Assembly: GCA_016710595.1 (NCBI GenBank)
Contig: JADJVM010000009.1
Coordinates: forward strand, 74,569 to 138,568
From: Niastella sp.
GTDB lineage: Bacteria > Bacteroidota > Bacteroidia > Chitinophagales > Chitinophagaceae
Reading direction: 5' to 3'
DNA length: 64,000 nucleotides
Both the position numbers and the translations under genes were made by a program. This document shows, one piece after another, positions 52,057 through 61,892 of the stretch (position 1 is its first letter; each line of letters opens with the position of its first letter). The notes under the pieces are model-generated. The model had not been told where the DNA came from. It made no database searches and saw nothing but the letters and a program-made list of their open reading frames with translations.

Positions 52057-54969
52057 ATGAAATTCAATTTCAGTTATATTATTTGTTTTTGCATCCCGAT
52101 ACTACTTAGTTTTTATTCCAATGCACAAAGGCTGTCTCTAACCAATTATCCGCAGGGGCCGGAAATGCCAACTGCGGGCATTATCTCAATAACCCAGGAT
52201 GATAAAGGCTGGATGTGGTTTTCCAGCAACAATGAAATATATAAATATGATGGGTTCCGGTTTACCAGGTTTACAAAATGTAAAGTTGTAGAAAAATATG
52301 TATTGCACAATGTCTTTGCTGTAGGTGAAAAGATATTTGTAAATACTTCTGGCGGCGTATTACTTTTAAGCAATGATTCACTGGTCTCCTGTGTGCCTCC
52401 GGGGAAAAAAAATATTTCTATCCAAAATGGGGCGCAGTATGAAGGACAGGATCCTGTTTATCTTGGCAGCGATGGTATTTACACTTTAACGAATGGAAAC
52501 TGGAAACAATTTCTTACAGGAAAAAATATTCTCTTAGATGAATTGAATCCAAGGTTTTATTATTTCAACAAAAACCTTTTGATCACTTCTATAACTGAAG
52601 AAGGGTTGATCCTATTTGATTTAACCAATAAGAAAATACAGATTGTTCAATGCCCTGTAATCGATATTTTTAAGAATAAAAAAGGTCAAATATTCCTGCT
52701 CAGTAATGAAGGTGAAATAATAGCAATAAATAAGATCAATAAGCTGGCGGATAGTTTCCAGGTTGAGTTTAAACACCTGCAAAAAATAGATCTGCCCCGG
52801 CAAAAAAATATTTCTTTTTTACAGGATGACAAAGCTGATTTTTGGATTACCAATCAATATGCCGGTCTCATTAAGACAGCTAAAAACGGAAATTCATCTA
52901 CTTATACACATAATGATGGGTTACCGGGTGAATGGTTCAGTTCTTTATTTAAAGATCGTGAAGGGAATATCTGGTTCAGCTATTTCTCTGGTCTTTCTAA
53001 AATATATGACAATCCTGTTGTAAGATATACTAGCGCAGAAGGTTTAGGGTCAGACTATATCGCATTTATCTCACCTTCAAGTGATCATAAATTCTTCTGG
53101 ATTGGCACCCGAGGCGGTTTGAGTATGTATGACGATAATACACTCCACTCATTTACTACCTGGGAAGATAAACCATTTATTTGTGATGCTTTTCTTCAAA
53201 ATGGCAAAGAATATTTTGCCTTACAGGATGATAAGTTTTTACAAGTGATCCTGAATTTAAAAACATACCAAATAGAAAAAACAACAGTGCTTTCTATTTT
53301 GCCACGGCCTGCCAATGTGTTGATACCAGGACCGCAAGGCAGCATTATCATAGGTGGGCAGGGCCAGGTTTATTCATGGTTCCGGCAAAAGGTTTATTTA
53401 TTGAATGATGATGGTTTTGACTACCAAAAATTACTATTGGATCACAAAAATTTGCTTTGGTGTGGATTGCAAAATGCAGGCCTTAAAGTATTTCGATTTA
53501 CAGACAACTCCAAACCTGTAAAACTTAATTTAATCAACAATTTTGAAAATGAGCGTAACGGTTCTTTAAAACAAATAAGGGCTATTGAAGAAGACAGCCA
53601 GGGAAATATCTGGGTCGGAACAAGATTTTCCGGTCTACATATTTTTAATAAAAAAACTGCTGATACAAGTTGGTATGTAAAGCAATTTACGAGTGAACAG
53701 GGGCTTGCCTCAAATGAAGTGGTGGGTTTAGCTGTTATGGGAAATGGAATGGCAATTGGGAGTATAAAAGGATTTAGCCAAATGGTTTTTGATGCAGATA
53801 AACAAAAGATTTTCCCTGCAAAAGCAGCGTTTGTAAATTACCCATTAGAAAAAATTGTGGATTTGCCGGAAAACCGGATCTTGGCCATAAGTTACCCTGG
53901 GATCATTATATTTAATACCGGCCAAATTTTAGACAGCTCAGTATTTTCAATATATATCACGCAAATTAGTTTGCATGAAAGAAATAAGGATAAAATTTTT
54001 ACCGGAGATTTTCCATCGCAGTTCAAATATTTTCAGAACAATCTTACCATTAACTTTTCTGCCAATAGTTTTACTGAAGAAGATAAAATTTTATACAGCT
54101 ACCGTCTTTCTAAAACTGAAGAAGGTTCATGGTCAGTCCCTTCATCCCTGCACACAATAAGTTTTTCTTCACTCTCACCGGGATCATATAAACTGGATAT
54201 AATTGCGGTAAATGCGGTAAATACAAAGAGTAGGAATACAGCGCACTGGTCATTTGTTATTGCTTATCCTTTTTGGCAGAGAGGCTGGTTTTATGTTTTA
54301 TGTGTTGCACTTGTTATTGGTTTTTTTTATGCGCTTTACCGTTTTCGCCTCCACGAAGTATTGAAAGTGCTACATGTAAGGGATAATATATCCAGGGACC
54401 TTCATGATGATATCGGTGCTTCATTGAATAATATTTTTATCCTGAATGAACTTACCCGCAGGAATATCAAAGATGAAAAAAAGGCTACCGAATACCTGGG
54501 AAAATCTTCTGATGACCTGCAGCGCATCAGCGGTTCACTGGCCGATATCGTTTGGAATATAGACCCCCGGAATGACAGCCCTGAAAATCTCTTTTCAAAA
54601 ATGCGCCGTTATGCAGCCGATATACTGGAAGGGAAAAATATCGCAGCAGTTATTGATTTCCCTGAAAACGGGCAATCATTACAAATACCGATGGACAAAA
54701 GAAAAGATGTTTATCTCATGTATAAAGAAGCTATCAACAATATGGCAAAATATTCCGAAGCCAGAAATGCATTTATTAAAATACAATTTATGGATCATTT
54801 TTTAGAAATGATCTTATCTGATGATGGTAAAGGTTTTGAGGAAGGAAAAACAAAAAAAGGAAATGGCCTTCACAACCTGGAAACAAGAACTAAAAACTGT
54901 AATGGTATATATCATCTCGTAACTTCTCCGGGCAATGGCACATGTATCACCATAAAAATACCGGTCTAA
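52057..54969 (+). CDS. Two-component propeller sensor histidine kinase
   Basis: A 970-residue sensor: signal peptide, about 550 residues of two-component-regulator propeller repeats (DKGWMWFSSNNEIYKYDG, GNIWFSYFSGLSKI, GNIWVGTRFSGLHIF), a Y_Y_Y domain (about 640-740), one membrane helix (about 747-767), a HisKA_3 dimerisation helix with the phosphorylated histidine in RDLHDDIGASLNN (H783) and a HATPase domain (LSDDGKGF, GNGLHNLETR). It lacks the receiver and AraC parts of hybrid systems; the LuxR-type regulator follows 89 bp on. Confidence 0.94.
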   Translation: MKFNFSYIICFCIPILLSFYSNAQRLSLTNYPQGPEMPTAGIISITQDDKGWMWFSSNNEIYKYDGFRFTRFTKCKVVEKYVLHNVFAVGEKIFVNTSGGVLLLSNDSLVSCVPPGKKNISIQNGAQYEGQDPVYLGSDGIYTLTNGNWKQFLTGKNILLDELNPRFYYFNKNLLITSITEEGLILFDLTNKKIQIVQCPVIDIFKNKKGQIFLLSNEGEIIAINKINKLADSFQVEFKHLQKIDLPRQKNISFLQDDKADFWITNQYAGLIKTAKNGNSSTYTHNDGLPGEWFSSLFKDREGNIWFSYFSGLSKIYDNPVVRYTSAEGLGSDYIAFISPSSDHKFFWIGTRGGLSMYDDNTLHSFTTWEDKPFICDAFLQNGKEYFALQDDKFLQVILNLKTYQIEKTTVLSILPRPANVLIPGPQGSIIIGGQGQVYSWFRQKVYLLNDDGFDYQKLLLDHKNLLWCGLQNAGLKVFRFTDNSKPVKLNLINNFENERNGSLKQIRAIEEDSQGNIWVGTRFSGLHIFNKKTADTSWYVKQFTSEQGLASNEVVGLAVMGNGMAIGSIKGFSQMVFDADKQKIFPAKAAFVNYPLEKIVDLPENRILAISYPGIIIFNTGQILDSSVFSIYITQISLHERNKDKIFTGDFPSQFKYFQNNLTINFSANSFTEEDKILYSYRLSKTEEGSWSVPSSLHTISFSSLSPGSYKLDIIAVNAVNTKSRNTAHWSFVIAYPFWQRGWFYVLCVALVIGFFYALYRFRLHEVLKVLHVRDNISRDLHDDIGASLNNIFILNELTRRNIKDEKKATEYLGKSSDDLQRISGSLADIVWNIDPRNDSPENLFSKMRRYAADILEGKNIAAVIDFPENGQSLQIPMDKRKDVYLMYKEAINNMAKYSEARNAFIKIQFMDHFLEMILSDDGKGFEEGKTKKGNGLHNLETRTKNCNGIYHLVTSPGNGTCITIKIPV

Positions 54970-55058
54970 AAAATAACCCTATCGGGTAATTGTTTCATGA
55001 ATTTTACAATATTACTTTTGTACCTGTAAAGAGCAGGTGAAAAAAGCCGTGAAATAAA

Positions 55059-55700
55059 ATGAAAGTAAAAACAGTAATATATGAAGACAATGACCAGCTA
55101 AGGGATTCGCTGGAATTGTTACTCTCAGATTCTTCAGGGTTTGAGGTAGCTGGTACATTTAATAATTGTATGAACTGTATTAAACAAATGGATTCACTTT
55201 TACCTCAACTCGTTATCATGGATATTGATATGCCTGGCATGAGCGGATTGGAGGGAGTGAAACAAATAAAAACCCTTTATCCGGGGATCCGAATAATTGT
55301 ATACACTGTTTTTGATGATGATCAACGAATATTTGATTGTATCTGCAATGGTGCAGATGGCTATCTTTTAAAAACAATCAGTCCTTTAAAATTGGTGGAG
55401 TCTTTGAAGGAAGTGATGGATGGTGGCACCCCGATGAGCCCATTTGTAGCAAAGAAAGTTTTTCAATACTTCCGGGATAAAACCACAATCAATGCTGATT
55501 TCCAGCTTAGCCGCAGGGAAATAGAATTACTGGAGTATTTGGTAAAGGGATATTCTTATAAGATGATTGCAGCATCCTGTTTTATAAGCCTCGATACTGT
55601 AAAAAAGCATTTACAAAATATATACCGAAAGCTACACGTGTGCTGCGGTACTGAAGCGGTTGCAATGGCGCTAAAACATAAGATCGTAAAACTGGATTAG
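55059..55700 (+). CDS. NarL/LuxR-type response regulator
   Basis: A 213-residue protein: receiver domain with acid pocket YEDND, phosphoacceptor aspartate in VIMDIDMPGMSG and the later Lys in YLLKTISP, then a LuxR-type helix-turn-helix (LSRREIELLEYLVKGYSYKM, SLDTVKKHLQNIYRKL). It is the cognate partner of the propeller kinase upstream. The three exported-protein genes that follow on the same strand are likely targets. Confidence 0.94.
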   Translation: MKVKTVIYEDNDQLRDSLELLLSDSSGFEVAGTFNNCMNCIKQMDSLLPQLVIMDIDMPGMSGLEGVKQIKTLYPGIRIIVYTVFDDDQRIFDCICNGADGYLLKTISPLKLVESLKEVMDGGTPMSPFVAKKVFQYFRDKTTINADFQLSRREIELLEYLVKGYSYKMIAASCFISLDTVKKHLQNIYRKLHVCCGTEAVAMALKHKIVKLD

Positions 55701-55743
55701 TTACTACCAGGCTTCATAGTTTAAGATTTAAAAAAAAATTGTT

Positions 55744-55769
55744 GCATAAGCGGCCAGGCAGGCCTATGC
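55744..55769. promoter_or_regulatory. GC-rich hairpin/palindrome after the response regulator gene
   Basis: GCATA-AGC-GGCC (55744-55755) pairs with GGCC-TATGC (55761-55769) around a five-base loop. No T-run follows, so it may be a weak terminator or a binding site near the promoter of the next gene. Confidence 0.35.
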
Positions 55770-55817
55770 CTTTAAGAAATTTATTATTACTAACAGCAAA
55801 CCTTTAAAACAAAAAAA

Positions 55818-56939
55818 ATGAACAAAAAAACAAACCTTCTTCGCATGGTAAAATTTTTAAGCCTCCTGATTCTTTACTGCAATTTCTCTGTGCAAAGCAA
55901 TGCCCAGGGCGCAGATTTTGTACAGGGAGCCCAGGTTATTTTCCAGGATCAGTTTGCTTCTGACCCCGTTGGCGATTTACCAGCACAATGGAGCAGTAGT
56001 GGTGATGGAGAAGTTGTAAAAATTGGCCGCACTCAAAATAACTGGTTCCGTTTTACTTCGCCCACATCGGTAAGCCCGGAACTAAATGCTGCTTTACCAG
56101 AAAACTTTACCATAGAATTCGACCTCTTTCTAAAACCAACATCTGGTGTGGCGCCAATCATTATGTTCGGACTTACGGGCATTAGCGATGTTGCTTCATC
56201 AGATGTGTATCGCAATAATATTTTTGTAAAGATCACCGGTTATAATGAAGGAAATAATGCCCAGGTAGTTTATGGTAAAAATATTGACGACATAGGTAGC
56301 AAGACTGCAAATGCTATCACCTCTTCTATAGGCCGGAGTTTACATGTAAGCCTTTCTGTAAATGGCTCAAGGTTCCGGGTATATTTTGGTTCTCAAAAAT
56401 TAATAGATATGCCCAAGATTGTAACACAAGCTTTCCTTGGAAATTTCTTTATAGCAGCTCCTACTGTAATTCCTGCGCCGGAAGAAGGAGTTTACATCAG
56501 TAATGTAAGAATAGCTTCCGGTGATGCTGATGCCCGAAGTTTGCTCATCAATCAATTGCTGGAGCAAGGTAGCGCCACCACTACAGAAATAAGTTTTGAT
56601 CCACAGAATAATAACTTGCAATCTACCTCATATCCTTTGCTGGATACGCTTGGAACTGCTATGGTAAATGATCCCAACCTCAATATTCAGATCAATGGGG
56701 CAGATGCAAACATGCAGAATAATTATTCTCCTGCTTCTGCCACTGGAAAAAAATTGCAAGAACTGGCACAACAAAAAGTAGATAAGATAAAACAATACCT
56801 AATTGACAAATTTAATCTCGGTGTAGAAAGGGTGATGGCCTCCGCTTCACAAAAAATAATGGATACCACCGGTCAGATAGAAAATGGAAAAGCTGCAAAA
56901 AAATTAAAAGGTTTTATTACCCAATTTGTTAAGCAATAA
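55818..56939 (+). CDS. Exported protein with LamG-like and OmpA-like regions
   Basis: A 373-residue protein: signal peptide (ending SNAQ), a jelly-roll-like domain (DQFASDPVGDLPAQWSSSGD, ENFTIEFDLFLKP, GVYISNVRIA), and a C-terminal region with the OmpA-like order (ISFDPQNNNLQSTSYPLLDT, LNIQINGADANM, KVDKIKQYLIDKFNLGVERV). The peptidoglycan-binding Asp/Arg motif is not conserved in recognisable form. The jelly-roll/OmpA pair is common in Bacteroidota envelope proteins. It is first of three exported-protein genes downstream of the two-component system. Confidence 0.7.
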   Translation: MNKKTNLLRMVKFLSLLILYCNFSVQSNAQGADFVQGAQVIFQDQFASDPVGDLPAQWSSSGDGEVVKIGRTQNNWFRFTSPTSVSPELNAALPENFTIEFDLFLKPTSGVAPIIMFGLTGISDVASSDVYRNNIFVKITGYNEGNNAQVVYGKNIDDIGSKTANAITSSIGRSLHVSLSVNGSRFRVYFGSQKLIDMPKIVTQAFLGNFFIAAPTVIPAPEEGVYISNVRIASGDADARSLLINQLLEQGSATTTEISFDPQNNNLQSTSYPLLDTLGTAMVNDPNLNIQINGADANMQNNYSPASATGKKLQELAQQKVDKIKQYLIDKFNLGVERVMASASQKIMDTTGQIENGKAAKKLKGFITQFVKQ

Positions 56940-57063
56940 AAATATTGAATAACAAACAACATGTATCGTATCAAAGGAAGTTGTAAATAGGTTTTTAAAT
57001 GTAACCCAAAAAAGGGTTTCCTGGAAAACGAGTAAAGCACTTTTAATAATTAAAATTTATAGA

Positions 57064-57855
57064 ATGAACAAGATAATTTATCTCTTCGCAATCATTTTTA
57101 TGATAAATGCCTGTGTTGATCATAAGCCGGAAAATAAAAATGAGAACCAGGTTGTTTCAGTCAAAACGGATGAGTCAACCGGGCTGAACCCGACAGGCTG
57201 TGGTGATCTTATTTTCTTTAAAAAAAATGCTATTATAGGTAGTACCCTTTATGATAGCATGGGAAATATTACAGGTACACAGCAGATGACAGTTACAGGA
57301 GTGAAAGAAGAAAACGGGATGCTGATAGCAAATAGTTCACAGGAAATGATATCTACAACCAGTAAAACAAAAAAACCATTTGTACTGCTGGTAGCCTTTA
57401 AGTGCGACGGTAAAAATATATATAGTGATCCCCAACAGGCTTTGGCGAATTTTAGTGCTTTAAAAGATGCGCATGTTACTACCTCCCAGCTTGCTTTTCC
57501 ACTGAGCCCTGAAATAGGGGAAAAGCTTCCTGAGGCTTACATGGAAATGGAATTGGATCGGGGAGGCATGAAATTTAAAAGCCGTACAACATATACTGAC
57601 AGGCATGTTGAAGGCAAAGAACAAATTACAACAGCAGCAGGAAGCTGGAGCTGTTTTAAGATTCTTGCCACCCTGGTTAACTCAATAAATATTTCTAATA
57701 CCCCCGTTGAAAATTCTAAAGAGGGAATGACAAATAAAAATACAAATACTTCCCAATTAGTGATTTGGTATGCTCCCGGAATTGGGTTTATAAAAACAGA
57801 AACCTATCAAAACGAAAAGTTGCAAAACTTTTCTACAATTACTTCTATTAAATAA
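57064..57855 (+). CDS. Lipoprotein, TapB/DUF3108-like
   Basis: A 263-residue protein with a lipoprotein signal (AIIFMINAC, Cys17) and a beta-rich body: LIFFKKNAIIGSTLYDSMGN, the central SCFKI region and IWYAPGIGFIKTETYQNEKL, which resembles the C-terminal block of TapB/DUF3108-like proteins. The role is unknown. It sits 31 bp upstream of the cytolysin-like gene, and the two are probably co-expressed. Confidence 0.65.
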   Translation: MNKIIYLFAIIFMINACVDHKPENKNENQVVSVKTDESTGLNPTGCGDLIFFKKNAIIGSTLYDSMGNITGTQQMTVTGVKEENGMLIANSSQEMISTTSKTKKPFVLLVAFKCDGKNIYSDPQQALANFSALKDAHVTTSQLAFPLSPEIGEKLPEAYMEMELDRGGMKFKSRTTYTDRHVEGKEQITTAAGSWSCFKILATLVNSINISNTPVENSKEGMTNKNTNTSQLVIWYAPGIGFIKTETYQNEKLQNFSTITSIK

Positions 57856-57886
57856 ATTAATCAACTTTCTAAATAAAAAACAAATC

Positions 57887-59674
57887 ATGAAGAAATTAAT
57901 TATTGTACTCACAGCTTTCATTTTTTTGCAAGCGGCAAGGGGTCAACAAAAGATTCCACCTGCAAAAATTAATAATGGCATTGTCATGCCAGTAAAAATG
58001 AATAAGGTTCCTCCTGCAAAACTAGCCCAGCTTCGTAAAATGCAGTTATCTACTTTTAAAACAGGTAATGGAATACCACAAGTCATTCGCCCCATATCAG
58101 GCAGTAGTTCCAGAGCTTCTACTACTATTGGCCGGAGGCTTGCTACGGATAAGACGAACAGGACCAACGAAACATCTGCCGTGGAAGGCGGTAGGTATTG
58201 CACATCGGCAGTGGTGAGCGAAGAAAAAGGAGAATATGAAAAAATAGTTCTCGGAAATCAAAATGATAAAATTCTTCCCGGGGCGATTTATTATGATAAT
58301 GCGGTTATTGATGGATCGTATAATGCGCCGGTTAACCTACAACTACAGCCTTATCAAATCACTTCAAATTTATTTTCTGCCTCCTCGTCCGGTTCTTCAT
58401 TTGTACAAGTACAACCAACAATGGGAAGTATATATGATGGTATTTCTACCCTTATGCGTCGTGCTTCAAGTGTAGTAAATGCGGCTGCTATTTCTGTGGA
58501 AGCAAAATCTGTGTACAGTTCTGAGCAACTTGCTTTCTTTTTACAGGCCGGTTTTCAGGGGTATGGTGTAGATTTGAATGCAGAATTTGATTACAACAGG
58601 CGCACAAAACAAAACCTGATATTTGTAAAACTGAAGCAAGTTTATTTTTCTGTAACACTCAACCGTCCCATGGGAAGCGCACTGCTTACTAACCCTGTAG
58701 GTTCATATCCTGCTAACCTGGTTTATGTAAACAAAGTAAATTATGGCCGTATAGGAATTCTGAAAATAGAATCAGATTCAAGTGTAGAATCCATAGAAGC
58801 AGCTCTTGATTTTACCTACAGTGGAAACAATACTTCTGTAAGTGCGAATGCGAGATTGAATTATCAAAAAATACTTGCCAATTCCAGCATCAATGGCTTT
58901 TTCTTTGGTGGCGATGCCAGTAATATAGTGCCAGTCAATTCTGCAGCAGGGCTCTCTGAATTTAATGATTATGTAAGAAATGGTTTAAGGCTCAATCCAA
59001 ATGTGGCACCAACCGCTGTTAGTTACGAATTAAAATATATAAATGATAATGCAACTGCAGCCGTAAATTCTACAACTACATATACAGAGAGAACTTGTGA
59101 AACTGCAAAAGGGCTAAAGATTACGCTCAATGGAATTTCAATTGAAGACATCCATGGGGGTGATTGCTCTTATGCATGGGGTACAGAAAGGGTGGAAGTA
59201 TATGAATTGGATGCACGGGGTGCCCAGGTGAAAAGGGTGTTGCCAGTAACAGATGCATTGAGAGAAGAAAATACAAACCTGATCTGGAACCGGCCAAATA
59301 GTACCAATCCGCAGCGTGGCATGATAAACTATGCAGATATACGTGGAGGAAAAGCGGTGAACATGAATGTGATCAATAAAAGCTGGACATTTTATGTGGA
59401 CCCGGCCAAGGTCGCTTCTAACAGTATTGCTATAAAAGTGATTTCAAATATAAATACAAATCACAAAGACAATGATTTTGCAGCACTTGGTTTTCATGGC
59501 ATGAAGCGTGAGGAAATACAGACATATCGGCTGAATGATGTTTATGTAAATAGCCAGCAAATAGCTACACAGGCTAAGTATGGTTCAATGATTGCAGGTC
59601 CTTATTCTTCTTACTCAGGCAGCGACAGAGTCCATAATTTTCGGGCGCATTTTACAGTTACAGCCGGAAACTAA
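57887..59674 (+). CDS. Cholesterol-dependent-cytolysin-like (thiol-activated cytolysin family) protein
   Basis: A 595-residue exported protein (signal peptide ending ARGQ). It carries CDC core motifs in order: LPGAIYYDNAVIDGSYNAP, YGVDLNAEF with KLKQVYFSVTLNRP, VNYGRIGILKIESD, INGFFFGGDAS near residue 340, and NDNATAAVNSTTTYTERT. The C-terminal domain lacks the Trp-rich undecapeptide of classic CDCs, as in the Bacteroidota CDC-like proteins. It should be a pore-forming protein or a subunit of one. It follows a lipoprotein gene and a propeller two-component system, and ends in a strong terminator. Confidence 0.85.
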   Translation: MKKLIIVLTAFIFLQAARGQQKIPPAKINNGIVMPVKMNKVPPAKLAQLRKMQLSTFKTGNGIPQVIRPISGSSSRASTTIGRRLATDKTNRTNETSAVEGGRYCTSAVVSEEKGEYEKIVLGNQNDKILPGAIYYDNAVIDGSYNAPVNLQLQPYQITSNLFSASSSGSSFVQVQPTMGSIYDGISTLMRRASSVVNAAAISVEAKSVYSSEQLAFFLQAGFQGYGVDLNAEFDYNRRTKQNLIFVKLKQVYFSVTLNRPMGSALLTNPVGSYPANLVYVNKVNYGRIGILKIESDSSVESIEAALDFTYSGNNTSVSANARLNYQKILANSSINGFFFGGDASNIVPVNSAAGLSEFNDYVRNGLRLNPNVAPTAVSYELKYINDNATAAVNSTTTYTERTCETAKGLKITLNGISIEDIHGGDCSYAWGTERVEVYELDARGAQVKRVLPVTDALREENTNLIWNRPNSTNPQRGMINYADIRGGKAVNMNVINKSWTFYVDPAKVASNSIAIKVISNINTNHKDNDFAALGFHGMKREEIQTYRLNDVYVNSQQIATQAKYGSMIAGPYSSYSGSDRVHNFRAHFTVTAGN

Positions 59675-59710
59675 ACGCTTTTATATCTAATTTAATATAG
59701 AATATTTTTG

Positions 59711-59760
59711 ATTTCCCCAGCCATGCCTCTATTTAATGAGTGCATAGGCTGGGGAATTTT
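59711..59760 (+). terminator. Terminator of the cytolysin-like gene
   Basis: A perfect 10-bp stem TTCCCCAGCC/GGCTGGGGAA (59713-59722 with 59747-59756), extended inside by ATGC/GCAT, is followed by TTTT. Confidence 0.8.
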
Positions 59761-59905
59761 CGTTTAATGATGCAATTTTTCAATCCTGGTTCGTGACATA
59801 CAAAATACTACCGCATTAGATTGCTAAATACTGGCAAACGAATAAGCATTCATCATTTTATCATTGGTGGGCATTGGTATATAAGCGTACCCCATTTGTT
59901 CTCAC

Positions 59906-60307
59906 TTAGCTTTTATCCGGTTTCTCTGCAAATGCAATAATATGCCCGTCAATATCTGTAAAATAGCAAACTTTGTCGCCCCAATTTCTGTATTCAATCG
60001 GGCTGATGAGTTTTGCACCTATTTTTGTTGCATTGTCAAACTCAAGTTGAATGTCTTCAACATAAAAATAAAGTTCACATCTTGGTATTCCGTTTCCCTG
60101 GTCGGGATGTGGTGTTTTATCCGAAAGTATTTTTGCAATGCCTTTATTGGGCATCAGCCCTAATTTACAGTTCGCTGAAAGTTGGAATTCCGTAATTCCG
60201 GGAACATTCAAATCGGGATCTTGCCGGAATAGTTTTGTGTAAAAAACCGCACTTGCTTGCTGGTCGTTTACATACAGTATTGTTTCTAACAATTGAATCT
60301 GTTTCAT
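59906..60307 (-). CDS. VOC-family (glyoxalase-like) protein
   Basis: A 133-residue vicinal-oxygen-chelate protein (LLETILYVNDQQASAVFYTKLF, CELYFYVEDIQLEFDNATKIG, VCYFTDIDGHIIAFAE). The C-terminal DxDGH and FAE agree with metal-binding VOC members. Substrate is unknown. I start at MKQIQL (60307), one base after the upstream GNAT stop, since the longer ORF start overlaps that gene. Confidence 0.85.
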   Translation of the reverse strand: MKQIQLLETILYVNDQQASAVFYTKLFRQDPDLNVPGITEFQLSANCKLGLMPNKGIAKILSDKTPHPDQGNGIPRCELYFYVEDIQLEFDNATKIGAKLISPIEYRNWGDKVCYFTDIDGHIIAFAEKPDKS

Positions 60308-60308
60308 T

Positions 60309-60809
60309 TTATAAGTCGAGTTTATAAAGCCAATATCTTTTACCCAATCGTTGATCAATTTCCTTTAAAATTTTGAACCCTAAAGTTTCGTAGAGATGCC
60401 TTGCATTGTCCATGAATTCAGAACTGTGCAATGCAACCGTTTTTTCATTATTGCTTTTTGCCAGGTCAATATACATTTTCATTAATTTTCTTCCGATCCC
60501 TTTTCCACTAAATGCCGGCTCTACTGAAACAAATCGGATATAACTCCATTCTTTATCATAAATTTCTGTCGGACTTCCACTCGAAACAAGAAAAGCCATT
60601 CCAATTATTTTGTTTTGGCTCGCCAAACAAACAAAACAATCTGAATTTTCAAGTAAGCTTTTATATGTTTTGATATCCTGTAAGCTGTCAAAAAGAATTT
60701 TCCAATGTTCGTGGGTCAATGATGTTTTGTATTGCCTCCAGGAATTAATTGCTAATTGTTTCAGGTTGTTTACATCGTCAATATTCCCTTTTCTAAATGT
60801 AAGTTCCAT
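60309..60809 (-). CDS. GNAT-family N-acetyltransferase
   Basis: A 166-residue acetyltransferase with the GNAT core: FVCLASQNKIIGMAFLV, YIRFVSVEPAFSGKGIGRKLM (acetyl-CoA loop GKGIGRK) and HLYETLGFKIL. Acceptor is unknown. It is the first of a two-gene unit with the VOC protein. Confidence 0.88.
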   Translation of the reverse strand: MELTFRKGNIDDVNNLKQLAINSWRQYKTSLTHEHWKILFDSLQDIKTYKSLLENSDCFVCLASQNKIIGMAFLVSSGSPTEIYDKEWSYIRFVSVEPAFSGKGIGRKLMKMYIDLAKSNNEKTVALHSSEFMDNARHLYETLGFKILKEIDQRLGKRYWLYKLDL

Positions 60810-60864
60810 TTTATGTGCGTGTGATATAAATCATTACCGGCATTATTCGTTTTTATTCGGCAGG

Positions 60865-61779
60865 CTATACGCTTTGTGGTGCACTGGTTAGTTCCCTAAA
60901 AATATTTTCAAGGCTCCGGCTATCTGTTTGCAATGAAACAATATCCAGGTTGTTGTTGATGCTAAACTGGAGCAATTGTTTTTTTACAGCTTCAGCATCC
61001 TGGCAATAGAGTATGTAAGTATTGGGTTCAGGATTTTGTATTTGCTGCACGCCCGAAAGTTCCTGTAATTTTTGATCGCTTACCGGTTGAGAGAAACGGA
61101 CCGTAACACCAAAATTTTGAGTTCCCTGCAATGAGGCAAGGTTATCATCGGCTACAATATTTCCTTTATGAATGATGATTACACGGTTGCATACCGCTTC
61201 TACCTCCTGCATAATATGCGAAGAAAACAGAATGGTCTTACTTGCTGCCAGGGTTTGTATTACACTTCTAATTTCTACAATCTGGTTAGGGTCCAATCCA
61301 CTGGTAGGCTCATCTAAGATCAATACTTCGGGGTCGTGTATCAAAGCCGCCGCCAGCCCCACCCTTTGCTTATACCCTTTACTAAGCTGCCCAATTTTTT
61401 TATGTGATTCCGTCGTAAGCCCTACCATTTTTATTACTTCTTCAATTCTATTGGCCTTCTCTTTTATTTGATATACACCACTTACAAATTCAAGGTATTC
61501 CCTTACATACATTTCATGATACAGCGGGTTGGCTTCGGGTAAATAACCAATTTTACGGTGAGATGAAATATTATGAGGAGATACCTTTATGCCACATACT
61601 TCTATTTCACCGGCATCAGCCGGCAAAAAACCAGTAATCATTTTCATAGTAGTAGATTTTCCTGCACCATTGGGCCCTAAAAAACCGACCACTTCGCCTT
61701 TGCCAATTGTAAATGAAATATCATTAACTGCTACCTGGCTTCCATAGGTTTTTATTAAATGATTCACTGAAATTGACAT
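60865..61779 (-). CDS. gldA: ABC transporter ATP-binding protein, GldA-type
   Basis: A 304-residue ATPase with Walker A GPNGAGKST, signature LSKGYKQRVGLA, Walker B VLILDEPTSGLDP and switch SSHIMQEVEAVCNR. Sequence and length fit GldA, the ATPase of the Bacteroidota GldAFG transporter, first found in gliding motility but common in non-gliding species. The gldFG genes are not adjacent here. Confidence 0.88.
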   Translation of the reverse strand: MSISVNHLIKTYGSQVAVNDISFTIGKGEVVGFLGPNGAGKSTTMKMITGFLPADAGEIEVCGIKVSPHNISSHRKIGYLPEANPLYHEMYVREYLEFVSGVYQIKEKANRIEEVIKMVGLTTESHKKIGQLSKGYKQRVGLAAALIHDPEVLILDEPTSGLDPNQIVEIRSVIQTLAASKTILFSSHIMQEVEAVCNRVIIIHKGNIVADDNLASLQGTQNFGVTVRFSQPVSDQKLQELSGVQQIQNPEPNTYILYCQDAEAVKKQLLQFSINNNLDIVSLQTDSRSLENIFRELTSAPQSV

Positions 61780-61858
61780 GTATTTTATTTTACTGCTAAA
61801 GCAAAGATGATGAATTTAAATTAATAATTAAATCTCCAACAAATGCCTTTATTAAATC

Positions 61859-61883
61859 AGAAAGCCGACAATGCCGGCTTTCT
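61859..61883. terminator. Hairpin downstream of ricT
   Basis: An AGAAAGCCG/CGGCTTTCT stem (61859-61867 with 61875-61883) with a seven-base loop. The U-run on the minus strand is poor, so termination is likely weak or depends on more than the hairpin. Confidence 0.5.
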
Positions 61884-61892
61884 GTAAATTAA

